A model generated the notes under the pieces. It saw nothing but the letters and a program-made list of their open reading frames with translations, searched no databases and had not been told where the DNA came from. The translations under genes were made by a program, and so were the position numbers. This document shows, one piece after another, positions 34,923 through 44,234 of a stretch of 64,000 bases of DNA. The number at the start of each line of letters is the position of its first letter. Position 1 is the stretch's first letter. The stretch is from Bdellovibrionales bacterium (GTDB lineage Bacteria > Bdellovibrionota > UBA1018), in assembly GCA_018266355.1 (NCBI GenBank), contig JAFEAP010000006.1, positions 124,001-188,000 on the forward strand, written 5' to 3'.

Positions 34923-35654
34923 ATGAAATTCACGCGCTCTCTTCTTTTGGTGCTCCCGCTGCTCCTTTCCGTCGTCCCTTCGGCGTTCGCCGGCTACGAA
35001 TGGGGTTTCGCCGACGTGAGCCTGAACCGCCTCTACTGGGATTCCGCGACGAAGGAAAAGTCGACGAAGACCGACTTCAATTACCTCGAACTCGAGGGTG
35101 GCGGTCAGTTCACGTGGGGCGAAGTCTACGGCTTCTTCGACCTCGAAGAGATCGGCAAACGCGGTGAACTCATGCGTTCGGCGGCGAAGGGCTCCCTTCG
35201 CTACTACCTCGGGAAAACGAACCTGAGTTTCTACACCCACGTCTATAACTTCGACTCGAACGGATTCAGCGAACAAAACCGCGTCTACGGACTCGGTTAC
35301 CAAGCGGGCGGCACTTCCTGGTGGTTCAAGCCCTTTCTCGGCTTCCACGACGTGACCCAAACCTACTTCGCCGGTTCGAACGGCTTCATGGGCGGATGGG
35401 TCGCCGGCTACAGCTTCCGCATCGGCAAGACCGGGTTCGTCCTCGCCGACTGGCATGAGATCGAATTCGCGCGCAAGGACGCTTACGCCGCCGGGAACGG
35501 AAATCGCAAGTCGAGCCAGAACGGCGCGCTCTCCGCGTGGTGGATCGCGACGAAGGAAATCAACGTCGGTCTCCAGTGGCGCTACGCCGTCGATAAACTC
35601 GGCACGCCGGGCGCGCTGAACGCCGCCATCGTCTCGCTGAAATACATGTTCTAG
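34923..35654 (+). CDS. Tsx/OmpK-family outer-membrane channel
   Basis: 243 residues. Signal peptide (VVPSAFA-G). The mature protein follows the nucleoside-channel Tsx/OmpK pattern: KSTKTDFNYLELEGGGQF, WGEVYGFFDLEEIG, a series of amphipathic strands and a terminal aromatic strand ending in Phe (IVSLKYMF), the outer-membrane insertion signal. Proposed 12-stranded channel for nucleosides or similar solutes; the substrate here is not known. It is a plus-strand gene placed between ihfA and pheT, splitting the ancestral cluster. Confidence 0.88.
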   Translation: MKFTRSLLLVLPLLLSVVPSAFAGYEWGFADVSLNRLYWDSATKEKSTKTDFNYLELEGGGQFTWGEVYGFFDLEEIGKRGELMRSAAKGSLRYYLGKTNLSFYTHVYNFDSNGFSEQNRVYGLGYQAGGTSWWFKPFLGFHDVTQTYFAGSNGFMGGWVAGYSFRIGKTGFVLADWHEIEFARKDAYAAGNGNRKSSQNGALSAWWIATKEINVGLQWRYAVDKLGTPGALNAAIVSLKYMF

Positions 35655-35684
35655 TCGCCGAGCAGGCTCGCTTCGCGAGCGGTT

Positions 35685-36272
35685 CTAACCGAGATCCTTC
35701 GCGATCCAGTACTCGTCACGGAACCGACCGTCGATCAGCGCCGCGCGGGTTCGCGTGCCTTCGATGCGATATCCCGCCGCTTGATAGAACTTCACGCCCC
35801 GCTCGTTCTCGACCCGGACGTTCGCTTCGATCTTTTTCACCCCGACCGACCGCGCGTGATCGTCGAGCGCGCGCAATAGCGCGGACCCGACTCCCCGACC
35901 CCAAACCTCCCGGCGGCACATCATTCCGAACGTCGCGAGGTGCTTCGTCCACGGATGACCGGGGATAACGCCGTACATCCCTAGCTGCGCGACGAGACGA
36001 GTGCTCCCCTCCGGGAAAGAACCGTTCTCGAACGCGCCGATCCGGAGTTCGAAGGGACTCGCGTGGATCTTCGCCCAGTTCTCGGCGACCTTCGTGAAAT
36101 CCGGCGGGTTCTCGGGCGTTTGGTAAGTGTGCGTGGTCTCTTTCGATACCACCCGCCAAAACGGCTCGAAAAGCGGGGCATCGGCGACGGTACAACTCCG
36201 AAGCGTGATCGAGGTCGCGGGCTTCCCGTCTTTCGCGGGCAGCGCGAGCTCGATCGGGTTCATTTCCGCCAT
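35685..36272 (-). CDS. GNAT-family N-acetyltransferase
   Basis: 195 residues. Acetyl-CoA-binding core MCRREVWGRGVGSALLRALDDHAR (loop RGVGSA, about residues 125-137), then VKKIEANVRVENERGVKFYQAAGYRIEG, the classical end of the GNAT fold. The substrate is unclear: relatives act on small amines or ribosomal protein N-termini. An SD GAGGA lies 7 bases before the ATG. It starts 10 bases after pheT and likely rides on the pheST transcript. Confidence 0.88.
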   Translation of the reverse strand: MAEMNPIELALPAKDGKPATSITLRSCTVADAPLFEPFWRVVSKETTHTYQTPENPPDFTKVAENWAKIHASPFELRIGAFENGSFPEGSTRLVAQLGMYGVIPGHPWTKHLATFGMMCRREVWGRGVGSALLRALDDHARSVGVKKIEANVRVENERGVKFYQAAGYRIEGTRTRAALIDGRFRDEYWIAKDLG

Positions 36273-36282
36273 CGCCCAGTCC

Positions 36283-38784
36283 TCAGCGCAGCTCGGCGCC
36301 GAGTTCCTTCGCGAGCGCGGCGACGATCGTCTTCGAGACTCCTTCGGCTTCCGCTTCGGTGAGGGCGCGAGTTTCGTCCTGCAGGATCACGCGTGCGCCG
36401 ATCGAGACCTTCCCGGCGGCGACCTGGGCGCCCTGGTAGACGTCGAAGATCTTCGCGGATTTCACGAGCGGCTTACCGGCCTTGTTCAGGACGGCGAGGA
36501 CCTGGTCCGCGGTCGTTCCCGCCTTCGCGAGGATCGCGAAATCGCGTTCGATCGGAGGCTGCTCGGACCACGGTTTGAACGTCCGCGCCTGCGAGGCCGC
36601 GCGGCACATCTTCGAGAGCGTCGCCCAGTCGAGCTCGCCGACGAAGAGGTTCTCCTTGATCTTGAGTTTCTTCGCGGTGCCCGGGTGGAGCAAACCGAAG
36701 TGGCCGAGGGTCGCGTTGCCCGCGAGGACCTCGATCGCTTGGCCCGGATGCAGGAGCTTCGCCCCCGGATGATTCGGATTCCGCGAGGCGTGGAGCGGGA
36801 TGAAGCGGATGCCCTTCGCGCCCATCTGATCGAGGAACGCCTCGAGGATCGCCTTCCCGTCGTAGAAATCGACTTCGCCGACTTCGTTCCGCAGCGCCTG
36901 CGCGTAGCGCGGGCCGGAAAGGGCGAACGCGATCTTCCATTCCTCGTTCACGCCCGTCTCGAACTTCGACGGCGCGCCGTCCGCGCCTTTCGGGCGCTCC
37001 GCACCGAGTGCGAACGTCGGGCGAATCTCGAAGAGCCGGACGACCGGCGATTCGGATCCGAAGTGGTGGCGATAGTTCCGGAGCGCGTTTCCGACGAGTC
37101 CCGGAACGAGGGACGGCACCATCCACTCGTGTTCTTCGGACATCGGGTTTTGGACTTTCAGCGCGCCGGTGAGCCCGAAGTTCGCGAGCCAAGTCGCGCT
37201 CGTGAAGCCGTAGTTCAGCGCCTCGCAGACGCCCTGGCGCACGAAGGCGTCCTTCGCGCGCTCGAGCAGGATCTGCTGGGCTCCGTCGGCGTCGAAGGCG
37301 CGCGCGATCGGAGGCGAGGAAAGTTTCGGGATCGTCGACGGGATGCGGTCGTAACCGACCGACCGCGCGACTTCTTCCGCGAGGTCTTCGCGCAGGTTCA
37401 AGTCGAGGCGATAGCTCGGCGGCTTCACGCGGTAGGTATCGCCCTTTTTCTCGACGTCGCACTCGAGCGCCCGGAGCGTCGATTCGACCTCGGAATCCTT
37501 CACGTCGACGCCGATGAAGTCGCGGACGTAGGAAACCGGCATCTCGATCGTCGGACGCGCCTTCGGCGCCGAGACCTCGGCCTTCGCCGAGCCGACGATT
37601 TTCCCGCCGGCGAGCTCGAGGACGAGCGCCGCGAGCCGGTTCATCACCGCCGGTAGACCCTTCGGGTCCACGCCGCGTTCGAAACGCGTCGCCGCGTCGG
37701 TGAGTTTTCCGTGTTTCGTCTTCGCCTTCCGCACGAGCACCGGATCGAATTCCGCGCACTCGAGGAAAACCTTCGTCGTGCCGTCGGAAACTTCGGAGTT
37801 CCCGCCGCCCATGACGCCCGCGAGGCCGATCGCCTTCCCGGAACCGTCGAAGATCACGAGTTCAGCGCCGCCCATCGTGACTTCGGAGTCGTCGAGGAGC
37901 GGGAATTTCTCGCCGGCCTTCGACATCCGCACGCCGATCTTCTTCGAGGCGATCTTATCCGCGTCGTACGCGTGCACCGGATGGCCGAGTTCGAGCATCA
38001 CGAGGTTCGTCGCGTCGACGACGTTATTGATCGAGCGCGAGCCGACGGCCTCGAGGCGCTTCACGAGCCAAGCCGGCGACGGACCGATTTTCACGCCGTC
38101 GATCTGACATCCGTAGAACTGCGGAGCCTTCTCCCCCGCCTCGAGCGCGATCGAAATCGGCGAGCCCTTCCAATCGAGAGCGACGGGCTTCCCCCCCGCG
38201 ACCGCGGCCGGACGCTTGGCGGGCTTCCCCGTCGCGGCCGCGATTTCGCGGGCGACGCCGAAGTGCGAGAGGTAGTGTCCTTGGTTCGCGTAGAGTTTCA
38301 ACGTGAGGAGCGAATCGTCGCGCCCGAGGATTTCCGCGATCGGCTTCCCGACCGGAGTATCTTTCGGCAGGATGATGATCCCGGCGCTTTCCTTCGATAT
38401 CCCGAGTTCGGCCTCGGAGCAGAGCATGCCGTTCGATTCCACGCCGCGGATCTTGCCTTTGCCGATCTTCATCCCATTCGGGAGGTCGGCGCCGACGAGC
38501 GCGGCGGCGACTTTATCGCCGGTCTTGTGGTTCGTGGCGCCGCAGACGATTTCGAGCACGCCGCCGTGGGCCTGACCGACGTCGACCTTGCAGAGCGAGA
38601 GACGGTCCGAGTCCGGGTGCTTCCCCTTCTCGACGATGAACGCGGAGACGACTTTCTCGAGCCCCTTCGACTGCGACTCGAATTCCTCGACCTCGAGGCC
38701 GCGGGCGGTGAGCAGGTCGCCGAGCGCGCGGGGCGCTTCGACGAAATCGACGAGTTCTTTCAACCAGGAATAGGAAACTTTCAT
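36283..38784 (-). CDS. pheT: Phenylalanine--tRNA ligase beta subunit
   Basis: 833 residues, full length for the bacterial type. N-terminal MKVSYSWLKELVDF, a tRNA-binding (EMAP/OB) domain with LEIVCGATNHKTGDKVAAAL, B3/B4 editing domain (EAVGSRSINNVVDATN), B5 domain, the core catalytic-like domain, and a C-terminal FDX anticodon-binding domain (QPPIERDFAILAK onward). Works as (alpha-beta)2 with PheS. Sits 18 bases after pheS on the same transcript. Confidence 0.98.
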   Translation of the reverse strand: MKVSYSWLKELVDFVEAPRALGDLLTARGLEVEEFESQSKGLEKVVSAFIVEKGKHPDSDRLSLCKVDVGQAHGGVLEIVCGATNHKTGDKVAAALVGADLPNGMKIGKGKIRGVESNGMLCSEAELGISKESAGIIILPKDTPVGKPIAEILGRDDSLLTLKLYANQGHYLSHFGVAREIAAATGKPAKRPAAVAGGKPVALDWKGSPISIALEAGEKAPQFYGCQIDGVKIGPSPAWLVKRLEAVGSRSINNVVDATNLVMLELGHPVHAYDADKIASKKIGVRMSKAGEKFPLLDDSEVTMGGAELVIFDGSGKAIGLAGVMGGGNSEVSDGTTKVFLECAEFDPVLVRKAKTKHGKLTDAATRFERGVDPKGLPAVMNRLAALVLELAGGKIVGSAKAEVSAPKARPTIEMPVSYVRDFIGVDVKDSEVESTLRALECDVEKKGDTYRVKPPSYRLDLNLREDLAEEVARSVGYDRIPSTIPKLSSPPIARAFDADGAQQILLERAKDAFVRQGVCEALNYGFTSATWLANFGLTGALKVQNPMSEEHEWMVPSLVPGLVGNALRNYRHHFGSESPVVRLFEIRPTFALGAERPKGADGAPSKFETGVNEEWKIAFALSGPRYAQALRNEVGEVDFYDGKAILEAFLDQMGAKGIRFIPLHASRNPNHPGAKLLHPGQAIEVLAGNATLGHFGLLHPGTAKKLKIKENLFVGELDWATLSKMCRAASQARTFKPWSEQPPIERDFAILAKAGTTADQVLAVLNKAGKPLVKSAKIFDVYQGAQVAAGKVSIGARVILQDETRALTEAEAEGVSKTIVAALAKELGAELR

Positions 38785-38802
38785 AGTCGCGGTCCGAGTT
38801 CT

Positions 38803-39834
38803 TTAGAATTGCGAATTGAAACGTTGGTCGCCTTCGAAAAGCAGCCGAAGGTCCGGCACGTCGTGGGCCATCATCGCGATGCGGTCGATCCCCATCCCGA
38901 AGGCGAAGCCCGAGACTTCCTTCGGATCGTAGCCGGCGAGTTCGAGGAGCTTCGGGTGGACCATGCCGGCGCCGAGGATTTCCATCCATCCGGTACCTTT
39001 GCAGATCTTGCACGACGGATCTTTCCCGTCGCACTTGAAGCACGAGACGTCGATCTCGGCGCCGGGCTCGACGAACGAGAAGTAAGACGGACGAAGGCGG
39101 ACGCGGGTCGCGGAGCCGAACATTTCCTTCGCGAAGAACTCGAGCGTTCCCTTGAGATCGCTCATCTTCACGCCCTTATCGATCCAAAGTCCCTCGAGCT
39201 GGTGGAACATCGGCGAGTGGGTCGCGTCGTTATCCTTCCGGTAGACGGCGCCCGGACAGAGGATCCGGATCGGCCACTTCTTCCCGCGCATCGCGCGCGT
39301 CTGGATCGCCGTGGTCTGCGTGCGGAGCACGAGGCCCGGCCCCATGAAGAACGTATCTTGCTGATCTCGCGCCGGGTGGTCGGCGGGGATGTTCACGGCT
39401 TCGAAGCAGAAATAATCGGTCTCGATCTCGGGACCGGTGAGGAGATCGAATCCGAGGCGCGAGAGCACTTCGACCATCCGACGGGTCGTCTGCGTGATCG
39501 GGTGGAGCGAGCCGCGGTGGAGTTTCCGCGCCGGGATCGAAACGTCGAGCCGCTCGCTCGCGAGTTTCTGTTCGAGGTCCTTCGCTTCGAGGCCTTCGCG
39601 CTTCGACTCGAGCGCGCCTTCGATTTTCGCCTTCACTTCGTTCGCGGCGGCGCCGATCTTCGGGCGCTCTTCCGCGGAAACGGAGCCGAGGCCTTTCAGG
39701 ACTTCGGAGAGGCTCCCCTTTTTCCCGAGGACGGAAACGCGAAATCCTTCGAGGGTCGCGAGGTCGGAGGCGGCCGAGATGTCCGCGAGGGTTTTCGTTC
39801 CGATGGCTTGGATTTTAGAGATCAGGCTTTCCAT
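38803..39834 (-). CDS. pheS: Phenylalanine--tRNA ligase alpha subunit
   Basis: 343 residues. Class II synthetase catalytic subunit. N-terminal coiled-coil for tRNA binding (residues about 1-90), then the class II motifs: TGPEIETDYFCFEAVNIPADHPARD, GAVYRKDNDATHSPMFHQLEG (motif 2) and GFAFGMGIDRIAM (motif 3). A Cys-rich turn, CFKCDGKDPSCKICKG, matches the hairpin found in many bacterial PheS proteins. The SD GTAGGA precedes the ATG. Head of pheS-pheT-GNAT. Confidence 0.98.
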   Translation of the reverse strand: MESLISKIQAIGTKTLADISAASDLATLEGFRVSVLGKKGSLSEVLKGLGSVSAEERPKIGAAANEVKAKIEGALESKREGLEAKDLEQKLASERLDVSIPARKLHRGSLHPITQTTRRMVEVLSRLGFDLLTGPEIETDYFCFEAVNIPADHPARDQQDTFFMGPGLVLRTQTTAIQTRAMRGKKWPIRILCPGAVYRKDNDATHSPMFHQLEGLWIDKGVKMSDLKGTLEFFAKEMFGSATRVRLRPSYFSFVEPGAEIDVSCFKCDGKDPSCKICKGTGWMEILGAGMVHPKLLELAGYDPKEVSGFAFGMGIDRIAMMAHDVPDLRLLFEGDQRFNSQF

Positions 39835-39982
39835 GTTTTCCTACTCGCGTACGGCGGAGTGTGTTCAGTTTTCTAGACTCTATTTTTAGGGCCAAATGTT
39901 CAAGCCATGTTCTCGGTTTGGTCCGCGTATCCACCTAAAAACCCTCAGGAAAGACGCGCGGGAAAGGAGGTCCTCACCCGTC

Positions 39983-39998
39983 GTTCCCGATCGGGAAC
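39983..39998. promoter_or_regulatory. Perfect 16-base palindrome upstream of the subtilase gene
   Basis: GTTCCCGATCGGGAAC is fully self-complementary. Its centre is about 63 bases before the predicted start of the subtilase transcript (about 40054), a classic class I activator position. It is not followed by a T-run, so it is not a good terminator for pheS or a plus-strand gene. Confidence 0.5.
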
Positions 39999-40018
39999 GA
40001 GAATTCCGCCGGGGCGAT

Positions 40019-40047
40019 TTGACGAGCCCCCAGACCCCGTCTATATT
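40019..40047 (+). promoter_or_regulatory. Sigma-70 promoter for the subtilase gene
   Basis: -35 TTGACG (40019-40024), 17-base spacer, -10 TATATT (40042-40047). Predicted start about 40054 gives a leader of about 50 bases containing GAGGA before the ATG. Confidence 0.75.
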
Positions 40048-40102
40048 ACGCCGCGTTATCCCCAGGTCCCCTCCACGTCTCTCAATCTGAGGAATTCAAA
40101 TC

Positions 40103-41863
40103 ATGATCCTGAATAAAAAAGAAAAACGGATGCTCGGGCGCACGCGCGAGCAGCTCGTGGCCGCGCTCGCGGTCGCCCTCGTCGCGACCTCTTTCGGCTC
40201 CCTCACCGCCCGCGCCGAATGGTCTCCGGAAGCCGAGGAAAACTATTCGAGCGTCGCGAAATTCGAACGCGACTTCGCGGTAAACACCATCCGCGACGCC
40301 AAAGGGAACCGCATCCGCCTGATGACGAAGGCCGAAGGCGAAAACGCCGCTCCGGACCTCTGGGCGCATAAAGACCTCGCCGACGACGGCATTCCGGGCA
40401 CTTCGACCGCGAAGGCTTACGCCACGCTCACGCTGAAAAAACCGGCGAAGCCGATCATCGTCGCCGTCCTCGATTCCGGCGTCGACATCAGCCACCCGGA
40501 CCTGAAGGGCATGATTTGGGAAAACGCGGCCGAAAAGAACGGTAAGCCGGGCGTAGACGACGACGGCGACGGATACGTCGACGACGTGAACGGATGGAAC
40601 TTCATCGGCGGCAAGGACGGCAAGAACGTCGGCACCACCACCCTCGAAGTCACCCGCGAACTGAAGCGCATGCGCGCGAAGAAACCGAGCTCGCTCACGA
40701 AGCAGGATAAGGCTTACATCGCCGAGCTCGAAGCCGCTTACAACGAACGCAAGGATCCTGCCGAAGCGACCGTGAAGAAGTACGGCCCGATCCAGAAGGA
40801 TTACCTCGCCGCGCTCGACATCCTGAAGAAGCTCGGACTGACGGAAGAATCCGTGGACGCGGTGAACGCGATCCAAACGAAGACTCCGGAAGAAGACAAG
40901 GCGAAGACCGTCCTTCTCTCGCAGCTGAACAGCGGCCGCGACTCCTCCGTCTTGAAGGAGATCGTCGACTACTACCAAAACATGCTCGATTCGTATCTGA
41001 ATCTGAACTACCCGAGCTCGTCGGACATCATCGGGGATAACCCGAACAACCTGCACGAACGGTACTACGGGAACGGCGACGTCCGCGCCCTCGGAGCCGA
41101 TCACGGCACGCACTGTTCGGGCATCATCGCCGCCCTCCGGAACAACGGGATCGGCGCCGACGGCCAATCGAACTGGGTGAAGATCATGCCGGTTCGTGCG
41201 GTTCCGGACGGAGACGAGCGGGATAAGGACATCGCGAACGGCATCCGTTTCGCCGTGAACCACGGCGCCCGGATCATCTCGATGAGCTTCGGCAAGGACT
41301 TCTCGCCGGGCAAGCGGGTCGTCGACCAAGCGGTGGCCTACGCGGCCGCGCACAACGTGCTTCTCGTGCACGCCGCCGGTAACGACAACAAGAACCTCGA
41401 GACCGCGCACAACTTCCCGACGGCGAAGCTGCTCGACGGCCGCAAGGCCCCGAACTGGATCGAAGTCGGGGCTTCCACGAAGCACGCCGACGCGCTCCTC
41501 CCGGCTTCGTTCTCGAACTACGGCCCGAAGTCGGTCGACCTCTTCGCTCCGGGTAAGGACATCTACTCGACCACGCCGGACGGCACCTACGCGTCCTTCA
41601 GCGGTACGTCGATGGCCACTCCGGAAGTCGCGGGCGTCGCCGCCCTCGTCCTTTCGCAGAACCCGAAGCTCACGGCGGTCCAGCTGAAGCGGATCCTCAT
41701 GACTTCCGTCACTCCGATGGGCAAAGTCGAGACGTTCCAACCGGACGATATCGACCGCACCCGCCCGGAAAACGCGAATCGCCCGGGCACGAAGGTGCCG
41801 TTCTCGACGCTCTCCCGCACGGGCGGCATCGTGAACGCCTTGAACGCCCTGAAGAGCCTCTAA
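40103..41863 (+). CDS. Exported subtilisin-family (S8) serine peptidase
   Basis: 586 residues. Signal peptide (hydrophobic AALAVALVATSFGSL, cleavage near ARA-E, about residue 38). Catalytic triad: D124 in AVLDSGVDISHPDL, H334 in DHGTHCSGIIAA, S503 in GTSMATPEVAG. Between D and H there is an insertion of about 170 residues, helical and Lys/Glu-rich (residues about 160-320), unusual in classical subtilisins but known from some periplasmic/secreted S8 enzymes. No separate I9 prodomain is obvious; the 38-110 segment may serve. Own promoter and own terminator, so monocistronic. Possible T2SS cargo or, in a predator, a prey-digesting enzyme (inference). Confidence 0.95.
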   Translation: MILNKKEKRMLGRTREQLVAALAVALVATSFGSLTARAEWSPEAEENYSSVAKFERDFAVNTIRDAKGNRIRLMTKAEGENAAPDLWAHKDLADDGIPGTSTAKAYATLTLKKPAKPIIVAVLDSGVDISHPDLKGMIWENAAEKNGKPGVDDDGDGYVDDVNGWNFIGGKDGKNVGTTTLEVTRELKRMRAKKPSSLTKQDKAYIAELEAAYNERKDPAEATVKKYGPIQKDYLAALDILKKLGLTEESVDAVNAIQTKTPEEDKAKTVLLSQLNSGRDSSVLKEIVDYYQNMLDSYLNLNYPSSSDIIGDNPNNLHERYYGNGDVRALGADHGTHCSGIIAALRNNGIGADGQSNWVKIMPVRAVPDGDERDKDIANGIRFAVNHGARIISMSFGKDFSPGKRVVDQAVAYAAAHNVLLVHAAGNDNKNLETAHNFPTAKLLDGRKAPNWIEVGASTKHADALLPASFSNYGPKSVDLFAPGKDIYSTTPDGTYASFSGTSMATPEVAGVAALVLSQNPKLTAVQLKRILMTSVTPMGKVETFQPDDIDRTRPENANRPGTKVPFSTLSRTGGIVNALNALKSL

Positions 41864-41892
41864 TCGGGCCTAAAACGACCTTATAAGCGAAC

Positions 41893-41925
41893 GGCGCCCC
41901 GGGGGTCCCCCCCGGGGCGCCATTT
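41893..41925 (+). terminator. Strong intrinsic terminator after the subtilase gene
   Basis: 13-base-pair stem GGCGCCCCGGGGG / CCCCCGGGGCGCC (41893-41905 and 41909-41921) with a 3-base loop, followed by ATTTTC. The T-run is on the plus side only. Confidence 0.9.
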
Positions 41926-41950
41926 TCTTTCTCTCCGCCCGGGATAGAGA

Positions 41951-43204
41951 TCAGAACGAAACCGGAAGGAACGAGGATGAATAGGTGCCTTTAGCGCCTT
42001 GCCCGAGCTGAGCCGAACTATCGTCACCGGCACACTCAAGACTTCCGTTTCTGAATATACAGGTCGCGACTTCCGACGAACCGACTTTATCGACTCCGCT
42101 ACCGGCCGGATAGACTGGGACCGGCGAGGTCCGGGGATCCACCGTCGTCCCGTCGCCGAGTTGCCCGTCCCAATTACCGCCGAAGCATTGAAGCCCCCCG
42201 GAGACGACGACACAGGTATGGTAGAAACCAGCGGAAACCTCGGTCACCCCCGACCCCGCTGGGAAGACGGTCTGAGGCGTGGAACGATCGGTCGTATCGC
42301 CAAGTCCGAGCTGACCCGACCAATTACTCCCCCAGCAGACAAGCCCACCGTTCATCACGGCGCAGGTATGTGTCTGCCCACTCGATATTCGCGTCACTCC
42401 CGAACCCGCGGGAATCGCGTCCACCGGAACGGACGAGTCCGCTCCGCCGCCGTTTCCTAATTCGCCGTCGAAGTTGTATCCCCAGCATTTCACGCCGCCG
42501 GCCACGACCGCGCAAAAATGCCAACTCCCGTTCGCCACGTCCGTCACGCCCGAACCAGCCGGAATCGTGTCGACATGGGTCAAGACGGGAGAGGCCGTCG
42601 ATCCGTTTCCGCATTCTCCACTGACGTTATATCCCCAACACTTCACTCCGCCATTCACGACCGCGCAGGTCGTACCGTCTCCGGCGGCGACTTTGGTCGC
42701 GCCCGAACCATCCGGCAACGCGACGACCGGAGCGTAGGCGTCCGTCGTCGTGCCATCACCGAGTCTCCCATCGTTATTCGCTCCCCAACATTTTACTCCG
42801 CCACCTTTCGTGACCCCGCAGACGTGATAGGCCCCGCCGTCGAAATCGACGTACTCGGTCGCATCGGCCAGCGAAGACGGCGCGCCGACAAAGGAGTCCC
42901 ACGCGGCGGTTCCGACTTGATCCTCGACGTCTAGCCACCAGTAATAGTTATCGCCCCAACATTTCACCGATCCGCCGCGCGACCCACAGAGCCCGTTGTA
43001 ATAACCCGTCACACCGACCCAGAGGGCACTCGAAGACGCACTCGCCGTCACGTCGGAGGACTGCTCCAGCTGCTTCAGGGCCCGAACGCTAATCCCGCAT
43101 CCGAACGTCGTCCCGACTACGATGCCCACGCATACGACCCGGATCAGCGTCGTCCCCTGGCTGGCGTGCTTCCATTTCCCATCGAAAAAAAGGCGAGTTC
43201 TCAT
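41951..43204 (-). CDS. Secreted RCC1-repeat (beta-propeller) protein with paired cysteines
   Basis: 417 residues. N-terminal hydrophobic segment ending TTFGCG, which could be a lipoprotein Cys (the lipobox is non-classical). The rest is about seven RCC1-like blades of about 50 residues, each with a pattern CAVVNGGVKCWG followed by G-x-LGDGTT; nearly every blade has two Cys 8-9 residues apart, suited to a disulfide inside each blade. RCC1 propellers are protein- or ligand-binding scaffolds; no partner is known here. A minus-strand -10 TATAAA (43236-43231) lies upstream with a weak -35. Divergent from the TIGR02147 gene, so it is a candidate target of it. Confidence 0.88.
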   Translation of the reverse strand: MRTRLFFDGKWKHASQGTTLIRVVCVGIVVGTTFGCGISVRALKQLEQSSDVTASASSSALWVGVTGYYNGLCGSRGGSVKCWGDNYYWWLDVEDQVGTAAWDSFVGAPSSLADATEYVDFDGGAYHVCGVTKGGGVKCWGANNDGRLGDGTTTDAYAPVVALPDGSGATKVAAGDGTTCAVVNGGVKCWGYNVSGECGNGSTASPVLTHVDTIPAGSGVTDVANGSWHFCAVVAGGVKCWGYNFDGELGNGGGADSSVPVDAIPAGSGVTRISSGQTHTCAVMNGGLVCWGSNWSGQLGLGDTTDRSTPQTVFPAGSGVTEVSAGFYHTCVVVSGGLQCFGGNWDGQLGDGTTVDPRTSPVPVYPAGSGVDKVGSSEVATCIFRNGSLECAGDDSSAQLGQGAKGTYSSSFLPVSF

Positions 43205-43329
43205 ACGTGCCGCTACCTTTTCAAAACAAGTTTATACAATCGGTTCGACCCGGCCCACTGGGTCCTTTCTGATCCAGTTCGCCGTATCTGGCCCAAATGC
43301 GATAAAAGGCCGAATTAGGCGGCGGCCGT

Positions 43330-43391
43330 TTACCGCGGTAACGAGTTTCGCTTCGTTTTCGTCGACAGCGAAGGCGGAGAACCGCTATACA
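43330..43391 (+). promoter_or_regulatory. Promoter and palindrome upstream of the second TIGR02147 gene
   Basis: -35 TCGACA (43362-43367), 18-base spacer, -10 TATACA (43386-43391); the predicted start is only about 6 bases from the ATG at 43404 and no SD is visible, so the mRNA may be nearly leaderless. A 12-base palindrome TTACCGCGGTAA lies at 43330-43341, a candidate operator shared with the divergent RCC1 gene. Confidence 0.5.
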
Positions 43392-43403
43392 ATCCCCATT
43401 TAG

Positions 43404-44234
43404 ATGGAAAAACTTTCACCGGTTTACTTTCGAACCGTCGGTGAATTTCTCCGCGCTATTTTCGAGGCGCGCCGAGGAAAGAACCCCCGTTACAGTCAAC
43501 TCGCGTTCGCCCGATCGATCGGGATTTCGGCGACGATGCTCACTTTCGTCCTAAAAAACACGCGGAGAACGTCCGTGGAGACGGCCACGCGAGTCGCCGA
43601 AAGACTAGGACTGTCGGAAAGCGAGTCGACTTACTTGCGACTATTGGCCGAAAGAGAGATCGCGAAAAAGTCGGACCAAGTTCGTAGCATCGACCGAAAG
43701 CTCGCTAAATTCCGGCTCAGGGGGAACCCGAGCGCGGTGCCGCTGGAACGATTCGAGGAACCCCTTCGCTTCGCGGCGATGGAGATTCTCGAGATCGCTG
43801 CCGTCCTTCCGATCGGACCGCGCACCCGAGCCCGCATCCTGAAAACGCTCGGTATCGACCGCCCCGGGCTGGAGCGCATTCTGGACGTATTCACCGAGTC
43901 GGGGGCGCTCACTCGAAATTCGAAAGGCGAGTACGTACGCGTACCGGGCGAAGTCGCCTTCACCGTTTCAGGCGACAAAACGATCGCCGATTCGATCCAC
44001 TCCAGATTTCTGGATTCAGCGGGACGTACGCTCACGAAACTCCCCCCCGAAAAGCGGGTCTACGCTTCCGGGGTGTTCTCGATTCGAAAGGAGCGCCTGG
44101 AAAGTTTCCGGAAAAAGGCCTATGCGCTCTTCGACGATTTTCACGACGAATCCCTAGCGGAAGAGTCGCCCGATGCCGTCTACGGACTGTCCATCGCGGC
44201 ATTCAGCCTTTTCGAAAGGAGTCACGATGCGTGA
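43404..44234 (+). CDS. TIGR02147-family putative transcriptional regulator
   Basis: 276 residues, the same length as the first TIGR02147 protein in this window but clearly diverged. N-terminal HTH: YSQLAFARSIGISATMLTFVL then TSVETATRVAERLGLSESE (about 28-75). Middle part with LRFAAMEILEIAAVL in place of the usual EWYH segment, and a late GVFSIRKERLESFRKKAYA region. Its stop lies 8 bases inside the next gene, a small secreted protein, repeating the coupling seen at 12.8 kb. Divergent from the RCC1 protein gene with 199 bases between. Confidence 0.87.
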   Translation: MEKLSPVYFRTVGEFLRAIFEARRGKNPRYSQLAFARSIGISATMLTFVLKNTRRTSVETATRVAERLGLSESESTYLRLLAEREIAKKSDQVRSIDRKLAKFRLRGNPSAVPLERFEEPLRFAAMEILEIAAVLPIGPRTRARILKTLGIDRPGLERILDVFTESGALTRNSKGEYVRVPGEVAFTVSGDKTIADSIHSRFLDSAGRTLTKLPPEKRVYASGVFSIRKERLESFRKKAYALFDDFHDESLAEESPDAVYGLSIAAFSLFERSHDA

